From Sphingomonadaceae bacterium (GTDB lineage: Bacteria; Pseudomonadota; Alphaproteobacteria; Sphingomonadales; Sphingomonadaceae), in the NCBI GenBank assembly GCA_024236155.1, contig JACKLA010000001.1, positions 1,116,001-1,180,000 on the forward strand: 64,000 bases of DNA, given 5' to 3'. Positions 44,634 to 52,877 of the stretch are shown here, in pieces. Every line of letters starts with the position of its first letter. The stretch's first letter is position 1. Position numbers and translations under genes: made by a program. The notes under the pieces are model-generated. The model searched no databases. It was not told where the DNA came from and was given only the letters and a program-made list of their open reading frames with translations.

Positions 44634-45827
44634 ATGTCAGACCTCGATGCTTTCCGTCAGGAAACGAGAGAATGGCTTGAAGCCAATTGCCCGCCCGAAA
44701 TGCGCGAAGCCGTGCGCGACGAAGAGGATATCTACTGGGGCGGCCGCAACGCCAGTTTCAAGAACGATGCGCAGAAGGCATGGTTCGAAGCCTGCGTTGC
44801 CAAGGGATACACCGTCCCGGCATGGCCGAAGGAATATGGCGGTGCGGGTCTGACCCCGCCCGAGGCCAAGGTGCTGCGCGAGGAAATGAGCCGCATCAAT
44901 GCGCGCCCGCCGCTTTCCAGCTTCGGCATCTGGATGCTCGGCCCGGCGCTGCTTCACTTTGGCACCGAGGGGCAGAAGCAACGCTTCCTCAACGAGATCG
45001 CTCGCGGCGAAATCCGTTGGTGCCAGGGTTATTCGGAGCCGGGTTCGGGATCGGACCTCGTTTCGCTCCAGACCTTCGGCGAGGACAAGGGTGATCACTG
45101 GGTGGTCAATGGCCAGAAGATCTGGACTTCCTATGCCGATCACGCCGACTGGATTTTCTGCCTTGTCCGCACCGACAAGGAGAACAAGTACCAGGGCATC
45201 ACCTTCATGCTCTATGACATGGCGAACGAAGGGGTCACGACCAAGCCGATCCTGCTGATCAGCGGGAACAGCCCGTTCTGCGAAACCTTCTTCGACGACG
45301 TGAAGGTGCCCAAATCCTATGGCGACGACTGCCCGGCCTATGTCGGCCAGGTCAACCGCGGGTGGGATGTTGCCAAGTACCTGCTCGGCCATGAGCGCGA
45401 GATGATTTCTGGTGCAGGCGGCGGTGATCGCACTGCGGCCATCGGGGCAGCCATGCTGCGGCAGGCGGCCAAAGACGGAGGGAGCCTCGATCCGATGTTG
45501 CGTGCCGAACTGGCGATGTTCGACGTCGATGCACTGGCCTACACCGCGATGGGCGAGAAGTTCCTTGACGAGATCAAGGTCGGCAAGGCGCATCCCGCCC
45601 AGCCGAACATGATGAAATATGCCGGGACCGAGCTCAACAAGCGCCGCCACGAGCTGATGATGAGCGCAGGCGGCAGTCGCGCCCTCGAGTGGGAGAGCGA
45701 GGAGACCGGTGGCGGCAAGCCATCGCGCAACTGGCTGCGCACCAAGGCCAATTCGATCGAAGGCGGCACATCCGAAGTGATGCTGAACGTCATCTCCAAA
45801 CGTATCCTCGACCTGCCGGGAGCCTGA
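44634..45827 (+). CDS. acyl-CoA dehydrogenase, first of a pair
   Basis: The protein has 397 residues. The FAD-contact block CQGYSEPGSGSDLVSLQTFG and WVVNGQKIWTSYADHADWIF are standard. The putative base region is SIEGGTSEVMLNVISKRILD, keeping the glutamate. AAGGAGAGGAGCC lies before the ATG. The next gene, three bases downstream, is a second, shorter-motif dehydrogenase. In steroid, pimelate and other side-chain pathways such neighbours form alpha2beta2 enzymes, with the glutamate supplied by one subunit. It is the head of the operon 44634-47895. Confidence 0.92.
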   Translation: MSDLDAFRQETREWLEANCPPEMREAVRDEEDIYWGGRNASFKNDAQKAWFEACVAKGYTVPAWPKEYGGAGLTPPEAKVLREEMSRINARPPLSSFGIWMLGPALLHFGTEGQKQRFLNEIARGEIRWCQGYSEPGSGSDLVSLQTFGEDKGDHWVVNGQKIWTSYADHADWIFCLVRTDKENKYQGITFMLYDMANEGVTTKPILLISGNSPFCETFFDDVKVPKSYGDDCPAYVGQVNRGWDVAKYLLGHEREMISGAGGGDRTAAIGAAMLRQAAKDGGSLDPMLRAELAMFDVDALAYTAMGEKFLDEIKVGKAHPAQPNMMKYAGTELNKRRHELMMSAGGSRALEWESEETGGGKPSRNWLRTKANSIEGGTSEVMLNVISKRILDLPGA

Positions 45828-45830
45828 TCC

Positions 45831-46970
45831 ATGCCACTTTACCACGACGACGATCAGGCGATGCTTGCCGATACCGCCAGCCAATTCATGGCCGAGGAAG
45901 GCAGCATCCAGAAGCAACTGCGCCACTGGCGCGACCGTGATTGCAAGGACGGCTTCGGCCATGGCCTGTGGGAACAGATGGCCGAACTCGGCTTTACCGG
46001 CATCCTGCTCGACGAGGCGGATGGCGGGCTTGGCATGGGTCATGTCGAGGCGGGTATCGTGCTCGAGGAGATAGGGCGTAATCTCACCCCTTCGCCATTT
46101 CTCACCACTTCGGTGCTGGCAGCGACGGCGCTGAAGCACGGCAGCGACGACCTGCGCCAGCGTTACCTGCCGGGTGTGGTGTCGGGCAAGGCGGTTTATG
46201 CCGTGGCGGTGGACGAGGGCGCGAAGCACAAGCCGGGCCGCATCAAGACCCGCGCAGAGAAATCGGGCAACGGCTTCAAGCTGTCGGGCCAGAAGGACTT
46301 TGTCATTCACGGTTCGAGCGCGGATATGCTGGTGGTTGCGGCGCGCACTTCGGGCGGCGATGACGATGCTGACGGCATCACCCTGTTCGCGGTGCCCAAG
46401 GACGCGGCAGGCATGAGCCACGATGCCGTGCGACTGGTCGATAGCTCGATGGCGACGCACACGAAGTTCGACGGTGTCGAGCTCGATGGCGACGCGGTGA
46501 TCGGCGAGGTCGACGGTGGGCGCGAGATCCTCAATCGCGTGCTCAATGCGGGCCGCATCGGCGCCGCTGCCGAGGGTGTCGGCGTTGCACGCGGGGCGAT
46601 GGACATGACCATCGATTACCTCAAACAGCGCAAGCAGTTCGGCACTCTGATCGGCGAGTTCCAGGCGCTGCAACACCGCGCCGCGCATCTCTATTCCGAA
46701 GTCGAGATTGCCCGCGCTGTAGTCATCAAGGCGCAGCAGCTTCTCGATGCCGATAGCGAGAAGGCCGAACTGATGGTCTCGGTCGCGAAGGCAAAGGTCG
46801 GCAAGACCGCCGGGCTTGCAGTGCGCGAAGGCGTGCAGATGCATGGCGGCATCGGCATGACCGACGAATACGATATCGGCCTCTATATGAAGCGCGACCG
46901 GGCATTGCAGGAATTCCTTGGCGATGCCTATTACCATGCCAACCGCGTGGCCGAGCTGAGCGGGTATTAG
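45831..46970 (+). CDS. acyl-CoA dehydrogenase, second of a pair
   Basis: The protein has 379 residues, starting three bases after the previous stop. DYLKQRKQFGTLIGEFQALQ and QMHGGIGMTDEYDIGLYMKR are the usual C-terminal FAD-binding blocks. The mid-region TEPGSGSD motif is replaced by VAVDEGAKHKPGRIKTRAEK, and no YEGT-type base region is present. These losses are typical of the beta partner in heteromeric acyl-CoA dehydrogenases. It probably works only with the preceding protein. Confidence 0.9.
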   Translation: MPLYHDDDQAMLADTASQFMAEEGSIQKQLRHWRDRDCKDGFGHGLWEQMAELGFTGILLDEADGGLGMGHVEAGIVLEEIGRNLTPSPFLTTSVLAATALKHGSDDLRQRYLPGVVSGKAVYAVAVDEGAKHKPGRIKTRAEKSGNGFKLSGQKDFVIHGSSADMLVVAARTSGGDDDADGITLFAVPKDAAGMSHDAVRLVDSSMATHTKFDGVELDGDAVIGEVDGGREILNRVLNAGRIGAAAEGVGVARGAMDMTIDYLKQRKQFGTLIGEFQALQHRAAHLYSEVEIARAVVIKAQQLLDADSEKAELMVSVAKAKVGKTAGLAVREGVQMHGGIGMTDEYDIGLYMKRDRALQEFLGDAYYHANRVAELSGY

Positions 46971-46977
46971 AGAGCAC

Positions 46978-47063
46978 CGGCCCGGCATCGCCGGGCCGCA
47001 AAGGCCGACTGGCCGCCGGCCGGTCAGGCCGCCCCTCGGAGGCATTCGGCAAAGCCGATTTGC
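46978..47063 (+). repeat. structured dispersed repeat in the dehydrogenase-SDR gap
   Basis: The 115-base gap starts with a 7-8 bp hairpin (GGCCCGGC, ATC, GCCGGGCC). Then comes GCAAAGGCCGACTGGCC, the palindrome CCGCCGGCCGGT, AGGCCGCCCC and a second hairpin (TCGGCAAAGCCGA). About 34 bases align with the reverse complement of the insert in yaiI copy 1, with around five differences. The adjoining hairpin sits in the same place in both, with a different stem sequence. Confidence 0.75.
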
Positions 47064-47085
47064 CGCGAGAGAAAGGAAATACACA

Positions 47086-47895
47086 ATGATGAAACTCAAC
47101 GAACTTTTCGGCCTCCAGGGCAAGATCGCGCTGGTTACCGGCGGCAGTCGCGGGATTGGCAGGATGATTGTCGAGGGCCTGCTCGAAGCGGGCTGCGCGA
47201 AGGTTTATATCAGCGCACGCAAGGTGCACGAGATCGAGGAAACCTGCGCCGATCTGGGCGACAAGGTCATCGGCATCCCGGCCGACCTGAGCCAGATCGA
47301 CGGCATCAAGCAGCTGGCGGACGAACTGGCCAAGCGCGAAGACAAGCTCGACCTGCTGGTCAACAATGCGGGCGCGGCGTGGGGCGAACCGTTCGAGGAT
47401 TTCACCGAGGCGGGCTGGGACCGCACGATGGACCTCAACGTCAAGACCCCGTTCTTCCTGACGCAAAAGCTCTTCCCCTTGCTCAAGGCTGCGGGCACGC
47501 CCGAGCGCCCGGCCAAGGTGCTGATGATCGCCAGTATCGACGGGATGAAATCGAACCCTTGGCCGACCTATCCCTATCAGGCGTCGAAGGCCGGGCTGAT
47601 CCACCTGACCCGCCGCATGGCCGCCGAGCTGGTGCAGCACAATATCATCGTCAACGGCATCGGCCCGGGCGCCTTCCCCAGCGCGATGAACCGCGCCGCG
47701 CGCGACAATGCAGAGACGGTCGAGAAGGGCATCCCGTCGAAGCGCGTGGGCGTGACCGAGGATATGGCCGCAGGCGCAATCTACCTGCTCAGCCGCGCGG
47801 GCGATTACGTGGTCGGCACGACGATCCCGATCGATGGCGGCGTGGTCAACGCCAATATCGGCGCGGGCAATTTCGTCGATCCGTCGGGCGAATAA
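47086..47895 (+). CDS. SDR family oxidoreductase (RhlG/FabG-like)
   Basis: The protein has 269 residues. LFGLQGKIALVTGGSRGIGR and KVYISARK after strand 2 (NADP-type) match the RhlG-like branch of 3-oxoacyl reductases. The catalytic serine is in VLMIASIDGMKSN and the YxxxK pair is in TYPYQASKAGLIH. VVGTTIPIDGGVVNANIGAG closes the domain. It lies 115 bases after the dehydrogenase pair across a repeat and is probably the third gene of that operon. It would oxidise or reduce a 3-hydroxy or 3-oxo acyl intermediate. Confidence 0.92.
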   Translation: MMKLNELFGLQGKIALVTGGSRGIGRMIVEGLLEAGCAKVYISARKVHEIEETCADLGDKVIGIPADLSQIDGIKQLADELAKREDKLDLLVNNAGAAWGEPFEDFTEAGWDRTMDLNVKTPFFLTQKLFPLLKAAGTPERPAKVLMIASIDGMKSNPWPTYPYQASKAGLIHLTRRMAAELVQHNIIVNGIGPGAFPSAMNRAARDNAETVEKGIPSKRVGVTEDMAAGAIYLLSRAGDYVVGTTIPIDGGVVNANIGAGNFVDPSGE

Positions 47896-47936
47896 CGCCG
47901 CCGCTCACGGCCGGGTCGGTAGGAATAAGGTGACAG

Positions 47937-48004
47937 GTGTAACCCTGTTGGATTTTACAAGGCTTTGTTTTTCATGTGAAAAGCAAAACCCAACAGGGTG
48001 ACAC
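47937..48004. repeat. 22-bp-arm inverted repeat
   Basis: The arms 47937-47958 and 47983-48004 are reverse complements at 19 of 22 positions and centre on ACCCTGTTGG. Inside the 24-base loop is a second perfect palindrome, TTTTCATGTGAAAA. GTGACA flanks both arms (TAAGGTGACAGG on the left, GGTGACAC on the right), and CTTTTTC follows. This is AT-richer than its surroundings. It may be a cruciform regulatory site or a terminator for the 44.6-47.9 kb operon. Confidence 0.75.
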
Positions 48005-48090
48005 TTTTTCGCCGCAGCGCCGATGGGCATAATTTCCATTCTTGTGCCCGGGCGCCATGGCTAAAAGAATCCGGATGAACACAAAGCACC

Positions 48091-48117
48091 AAGCCCCCGC
48101 TGCGATAAGGGGCTTTT
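48091..48117 (+). terminator. intrinsic terminator candidate
   Basis: AAGCCCC and GGGGCTT form a 7-bp stem with an 11-base loop, followed by TTTT continuous with the stem. It lies about 195 bases after the SDR stop in the 335-base gap 47896-48230. Apart from this and the inverted repeat at 47937-48004 that gap holds no coding frame that I can support. Confidence 0.65.
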
Positions 48118-48230
48118 CCAGATGGCGAAGAACGACGATTTGAAAGACCGCCGCAGGATGTAGCGGGCGAGGCGGATGTAGGAAAACGGTTTGTGCAGAC
48201 CGCGCCGTTTACCCCATCATGCGGATCGCC

Positions 48231-49058
48231 TCATTCGCTCTCGCTGCCTTCACCCTGTGGGCCGGCGCGCAGGGTTTCGCCGACGGGTGTCGTTTCGGTG
48301 AAGCCGATACCCGCGACATCCAGCGTGAAGTCCCCCTGTTCGAAATCGATATTGACCACGCCGCCGGTTGCGCAGCAGCCCGCATCGTCATCCCGCCGCA
48401 CCAGCGCAAAGGCGCTCGCTTCGCGCAGGTTGAAGGATATCGGCGAGGCGACCGAGAAACCGACCGGAAGCAGCCTGTCGACCTGGTTCGTGACCAGCGC
48501 AGCCGTTGTCCAGTTCCATCCGTGGCCACTGGTGAACAGCAGTATGTCGGCATTGCCAAGGCCCCGGTTGCGCGCCGGGACATGGAGCAGGAAACGCCCA
48601 TCGCCATCGCGCGCCACGAAGGGCGGATCGAAATACCCGTCGACTTGGCGCGATATCAGTAGTTGCTGGTCGTCCCCCTCGACCTGCGCCAGCACGATCA
48701 TTTCGGCTGCCGGGCCATCCGAAGGCTGCAGTTGCAACAATTGCCAGTCCAGCACCTGTTCGATCCCGGCGCGCTGGATCCGTCCGCTTGAAATCACGCT
48801 GCAATCGGCTGCGGTCTGGTACAGGCAGCGTGTGGTAAAGGCGGCCTGGTCGGCACCTTCCAGCGAGACGGCATTTTCCAGCGTCATCTCGTCGCATCCG
48901 CTTTCATAGCCACCATCGGGGCAGACGAAGGCATAGGACGGGTAATCGTCCGGGATATCGGGCTTTTCGGCGGCGTCTCCATGCGCCGCGAGCGGGGCGG
49001 GCATCCCGAAAGAGCCAAGGAGCATCGCGCTCCCGATGATTGCCAGCGTATTCTTCAT
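48231..49058 (-). CDS. hypothetical exported protein
   Basis: The protein has 275 residues with a signal peptide (MKNTLAIIGSAMLLGSFGMP through APLAAHG). The mature chain has cysteines in AFVCPDGGYESGCDEM, RCLYQTAADC and GCCATGG, suggesting disulfides. The blocks ADILLFTSGHGWNWTTAALV and GVVNIDFEQGDFTLDVAGIG look beta-rich. No family is recognised. Its stop lies beyond the terminator of the convergent operon. GAGGGGAAACGGC precedes the ATG, giving good support for the start. Confidence 0.7.
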   Translation of the reverse strand: MKNTLAIIGSAMLLGSFGMPAPLAAHGDAAEKPDIPDDYPSYAFVCPDGGYESGCDEMTLENAVSLEGADQAAFTTRCLYQTAADCSVISSGRIQRAGIEQVLDWQLLQLQPSDGPAAEMIVLAQVEGDDQQLLISRQVDGYFDPPFVARDGDGRFLLHVPARNRGLGNADILLFTSGHGWNWTTAALVTNQVDRLLPVGFSVASPISFNLREASAFALVRRDDDAGCCATGGVVNIDFEQGDFTLDVAGIGFTETTPVGETLRAGPQGEGSESE

Positions 49059-49239
49059 GCCGTTTCCCCTCGATTGCCCAGCTGCATGGCCGTGTCATCC
49101 GGCATGGCTACACACGCCGCTTGCCTGCTGTCGCTTACGTGCAGAAAATCGCCGAAGAAACAAGCGTAAAGCTTGCCGGATGCGGGGTAGCGTACGGCTG
49201 TGAGGCATGGCGTCCTGGCTTGCAGCGTGACGGATCGCC

Positions 49240-50115
49240 CTAGCCGATAAACCCCCGCACCTCGCTCACAAAATCCTCGAACCGGTCGTGGTGGACCCAG
49301 TGCCCCGCGCGGTCGTAGGCGCTCACGCGCACATTGTCGCCGAAGTGCTCGATCCGCCCGTCCTTGACCGGATTGCTCGCCCAGCTGTCATTGCCGTAGA
49401 TCATCAGCGTGGGGCAGGTGATGCGGCCCCATAGTTCCTCCAGCTGTTCCATGGTCATGTCGTCGGTTGGCCAGGCATGGAGGTGGGGGTCGAACTTCCA
49501 GCTCCAGGTGCCGTCCTCGTTGCGGATCGCGCCGTGGCGGGTCAGGTGTTCGGCCTGCTCGCGATTGAGATAGGCGTTGGCCTCGTGCATCCGGTCGACC
49601 GCGTCCTTGAACGTCTGATAGCGTTTGGGCAGGCGACTGGAGGCATCGCGCTTCTTCTCGATCCATTCCTTGCGGTGCTCGTACCATGGCTTCTTCGCCA
49701 TCTCTTCCTGCACCTTGGGGCTGGGGCCAAGCCCCTCGATCGTCACCAGCTTGCGCACCTTGTCGGGATACATGCCGGTGAAGCGGGTCGCGACATTGCC
49801 GCCCAGCGAGTGCGCGACGATGGTCACCGGTGCCAGTTCCAGCTGGTGGATCAGCTGCGCGAAGTCATAGACATAGGCGGTCATCGGGTAGTGGCCGGTA
49901 TTGGTCCATTCGCTGTCGCCATGGCCGCGCAGGTCGGGGCAGATCACGTGCCAGTCCTTGCGCAGCTCCTCTGCCACCCAGTCCCAGCTGCGGCAATGGT
50001 CGCGCCCGCCATGCTGGAGGATCAGCGGCGGCGCTTCGTGATTGCCCCAGTCGGCATAATGCAGCCTTGTGCGCTGGCTGATGAAGCTTTGGCTGGTCGG
50101 GCCGATAAGGTCCAA
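49240..50115 (-). CDS. alpha/beta hydrolase
   Basis: The protein has 291 residues. The oxyanion loop is ILQHGGRDHCRSWDWV, followed by CPDLRGHGDSEW. The nucleophile serine is in TIVAHSLGGNVATRF. The acid is probably in LMIYGNDSWAS and the histidine in YDRAGHWVHHDRF. No ATG suits the start; TTG at 50115 was chosen, with AAGGGA seven to eight bases upstream. It is divergent from the acyl-CoA dehydrogenase at 50213 and shares with it the ACGTAAGCG operator candidate. It may hydrolyse an ester or thioester of the same pathway. Confidence 0.9.
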   Translation of the reverse strand: MDLIGPTSQSFISQRTRLHYADWGNHEAPPLILQHGGRDHCRSWDWVAEELRKDWHVICPDLRGHGDSEWTNTGHYPMTAYVYDFAQLIHQLELAPVTIVAHSLGGNVATRFTGMYPDKVRKLVTIEGLGPSPKVQEEMAKKPWYEHRKEWIEKKRDASSRLPKRYQTFKDAVDRMHEANAYLNREQAEHLTRHGAIRNEDGTWSWKFDPHLHAWPTDDMTMEQLEELWGRITCPTLMIYGNDSWASNPVKDGRIEHFGDNVRVSAYDRAGHWVHHDRFEDFVSEVRGFIG

Positions 50116-50126
50116 AATGCTTTCCC

Positions 50127-50142
50127 TTCACGTAAGCGGAAA
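50127..50142. promoter_or_regulatory. second copy of the ACGTAAGCG operator candidate
   Basis: TTCACGTAAGCGGAAA matches the palindrome at 44573-44588 at 13 of 16 positions and keeps the core ACGTAAGCG and the outer TT and AA. It lies in the 97-base gap between the divergent hydrolase and acyl-CoA dehydrogenase genes. A third copy of the 9-base core alone (49132-49140, minus strand) precedes the exported protein gene at 48231-49058. Confidence 0.55.
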
Positions 50143-50212
50143 TTTGCGTTGCGGATCGCTACCGATAGGATAGGCTGCAACGCAATACAAAAGCGAGAGA
50201 GGATTTCCCGCC

Positions 50213-51376
50213 ATGGCCGCCATCGATGTCCCCCAGCCCGAATTCATGGAAGACGAGGAGATTGCGATCTTCGCCGATGCGGTGGGCAAGTTCTACCAGC
50301 AGCACGCCACGGAAAAACGCATCCTGAAATGGCGCGAGGACGGGCAGGTCGAACGCGAGTTCTGGAGCGAGGCGGGGGCCGCCGGGCTGCTCGGCGTTTC
50401 CGTGCCGGTCGAATATGGCGGCCATGGCGGCGATTTCCGGCATGACATGGTGGTGATCGACCAGCAGGCAAAGCACGGGGTGGAAGGCTTTGCCGCCTCA
50501 CTCCACAACACCATCATCCTGCCCTATCTCGTGCGCCACGGGACCGAAGAGCAGAAGCAGAAATACCTGCCCAAGCTGGTGACCGGCGAGCTGGTGAGCG
50601 CCATTGCAATGACCGAGCCGGGCGCCGGGTCCGACCTCCAGTCGATCACCACAACCGCGCTGAAAGACGGCAATGGTTATCGCATCAACGGGGCCAAGAC
50701 CTATATCTCCAGCGGCCAGATCGCCGATTTCATCATCGTTGTCGCCAAGACCGACCCGAACGAGCGGGCCAAGGGCATTTCGCTGATGCTGCTCGAAACC
50801 GAAGGTGCGGAAGGGTTCCAGCGCGGCAGGAAGCTCGACAAGATCGGGATGGATGCGGCGGATACCAGCGAGCTGTTCTTCGACGATGTCTTCGTCCCGG
50901 CGGAAAACGTGCTTGGCGGGGTAGAGGGCAAGGGCTTCTACCAGCTGATGGGCGAGCTGCCGCAGGAACGGCTGATCATTGCCATGGGCGCGATGACGGG
51001 GATCGAGAAGGCGCTCGAAACGACGCTCGATTTCGTCAAGAACCGCAAGGCTTTCGGGCAGACGATCTGGGATTTCCAGAACACCCAGTTCACCCTGGCC
51101 GACCTCAAGGCGCGCGGCACGGCGGCCAAGATATTCGTCAACGATTGCATCGCCAAGCATCTCAAGGGCGAGCTCGACGTCGCAACCGCGTGCATGGCGA
51201 AATACTGGGTCACCGAACTACAGAGCGAAGTGGTCGACAAATGCCTGCAGTTCCATGGCGGGGCAGGCTATATCAACGATTACCCCATCGCGCGGATGTA
51301 TCGCGACACGCGGATCGCGCGCATCTTTGGCGGATCGAACGAAGTGATGAAGATGGTGATCGCCCGCTCTATGTGA
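50213..51376 (+). CDS. acyl-CoA dehydrogenase
   Basis: The protein has 387 residues and is full length. AIAMTEPGAGSDLQSITTTA and INGAKTYISSGQIADFIIVV are the FAD-side motifs, and FVKNRKAFGQTIWDFQNTQF the C-terminal helix start. The last block reads ARIFGGSNEVMKMVIARSM, so the common YEGT base position is FGGS. This is as in long-chain and isovaleryl enzymes, where the base glutamate lies on another helix. GAGAGAGGATTTCCCGCC precedes the ATG. It is convergent with the glucan locus after eight bases. Confidence 0.93.
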   Translation: MAAIDVPQPEFMEDEEIAIFADAVGKFYQQHATEKRILKWREDGQVEREFWSEAGAAGLLGVSVPVEYGGHGGDFRHDMVVIDQQAKHGVEGFAASLHNTIILPYLVRHGTEEQKQKYLPKLVTGELVSAIAMTEPGAGSDLQSITTTALKDGNGYRINGAKTYISSGQIADFIIVVAKTDPNERAKGISLMLLETEGAEGFQRGRKLDKIGMDAADTSELFFDDVFVPAENVLGGVEGKGFYQLMGELPQERLIIAMGAMTGIEKALETTLDFVKNRKAFGQTIWDFQNTQFTLADLKARGTAAKIFVNDCIAKHLKGELDVATACMAKYWVTELQSEVVDKCLQFHGGAGYINDYPIARMYRDTRIARIFGGSNEVMKMVIARSM

Positions 51377-51383
51377 GCGGTGC

Positions 51384-52877
51384 TCAGACCGGCTTGTATT
51401 CGGGGAAATTGAGGGCGCAGGCGGCCAGCATCGCCTGCGCCTTTTCCCTGTCCGCCACCTGCGCCTGAGGCGGGGCGGGTTGCATTTTTTCGGGTGGCGG
51501 GAAGGTGCCGTATCCGGCGAACAGGCAATGCCAGCTGAGGCTTGCATAGGTCGGCTGGCGCGAGATTTCGGCGGCTGTCGCGGCGATATCCTTGTGGGTG
51601 AACCACGCGGTCATCATCGCTTTCAGCCCGTCGGACAGGCGATCGTTCACCGCATTGTCGCGCCAGAATTGCGAATCCGTGCGCTGGTTCATCCGGTAAT
51701 GCGCGACGATATAGTCGCGGATGCCCTCATAGCGTGCAGCGATGCTGGCGTTGAACGCATCGCGGTGCTGCGGGGCAAATCCGCCCGCCTCGAATGCTTG
51801 CGCGAATTCGAGCGCGGTGACGATCACGATATGCAACGCGGTCGCTTCGAGCGGTTCGATGAAGCCTTGCGAGAGGCCGACTGCGAGGCAGTTGCGGCTC
51901 CAGCTGTTGCGCACCCGGCCGACCTTCATGTGCAGCACGCGCGCCGCCGTGTCGCTGCCCTCCATCCCGATTGCCGTGCGCAATTCGGCCTCGGCGTCCT
52001 CGTCGGAGAGGTAGCGGGAGGAATAGACATAACCGTTGCCCACCCGGCTGGTCAGCGGGATCGACCAGCGCCACCCGGCGGACATGGCGATGGCTTCGGT
52101 TTGCGGGGTGATCGGCGCGGCGTGCCCGGTCGGCATCACCACTGCGCGGTCCGCGAACAGGTTATCGGCGAAGGGCAGGAATTCTTCCCCCAGCGCCTGC
52201 TGGGCGATCATTGATCGGAAACCCGAACAATCGACGAAGATATCGCCCGCGATCCGCTCGCCGCCCTCGCACACCAGTGCGGCGATGTCGCCACTGTCGT
52301 CCAGCTCGACTTCGGCCACCTTTCGGTCGAGATGGCCGACCCCGCGCGCAACGGCCCATTCGCGCAGGAAGCCTCCCAGCCGGTGCGCATCGAAGTGGTA
52401 GCTATAGCTTTGCGGGAAGGGGAAGTTTTCCGCCGGGACCGGCCCCTTGCGCTCCCCCGCCAGCCTTGCCGCGAGGAACCAGTCATCGGGATGGGCGGGA
52501 ACATCGAAGCCGCGCCGTGCGAGCGCGCAATTATGGGTGAAACCGGGTTCGCTATGCAGGTCGACCGGCGAGGGGAAGGGGTGGAAATAGCTGCCGAAAT
52601 CGGGCCGCTCGCTCCAGCCGGTGAAGCGGATGCCGAGCTTGTAGGTCGCATCGCAGGCGGGCATCCACTCGCCCTCTTCGATGCCGAGATGGTCGAAAAA
52701 TGCCTTCAGCTGCGGGGTCGATCCTTCGCCCACGCCGATGATGCCGATATCGCTGCTTTCGACGACCGTGACCTTGCCGCCCCGCGCGCCCCATTCGTGG
52801 TGCAGCAGGCAGGCGGTGATCCACCCCGCGCTGCCACCGCCAAGCACGACGACATGGGGAGGCGAGCGCGTGCTCAC
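51384..52877 (-). CDS. tryptophan-halogenase-like flavoprotein (1)
   Basis: The protein has 497 residues. The FAD loop is VVVLGGGSAGWITACLLHHE. The halogenase lysine is kept as Lys80 in ATYKLGIRFTGW, and the WxWxIP motif as SAGWRWSIPLTSR. FIVDCSGF-type (IFVDCSGFRSMI) and QGFIEPLEATALHIV blocks are typical. Such proteins recur beside TonB-dependent receptors in sugar-utilisation loci, where chlorination of tryptophan is unproven. Its start overlaps the GH97 stop (ATGA), placing it last in the glucan operon. The substrate is unknown. Confidence 0.88.
   Translation of the reverse strand: MSTRSPPHVVVLGGGSAGWITACLLHHEWGARGGKVTVVESSDIGIIGVGEGSTPQLKAFFDHLGIEEGEWMPACDATYKLGIRFTGWSERPDFGSYFHPFPSPVDLHSEPGFTHNCALARRGFDVPAHPDDWFLAARLAGERKGPVPAENFPFPQSYSYHFDAHRLGGFLREWAVARGVGHLDRKVAEVELDDSGDIAALVCEGGERIAGDIFVDCSGFRSMIAQQALGEEFLPFADNLFADRAVVMPTGHAAPITPQTEAIAMSAGWRWSIPLTSRVGNGYVYSSRYLSDEDAEAELRTAIGMEGSDTAARVLHMKVGRVRNSWSRNCLAVGLSQGFIEPLEATALHIVIVTALEFAQAFEAGGFAPQHRDAFNASIAARYEGIRDYIVAHYRMNQRTDSQFWRDNAVNDRLSDGLKAMMTAWFTHKDIAATAAEISRQPTYASLSWHCLFAGYGTFPPPEKMQPAPPQAQVADREKAQAMLAACALNFPEYKPV

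Noticed and set aside
44637..47123. An 828-codon open frame antisense to the paired acyl-CoA dehydrogenases
   Set aside because: High GC keeps the antisense frame free of stops; both plus-strand genes are full-length family members.
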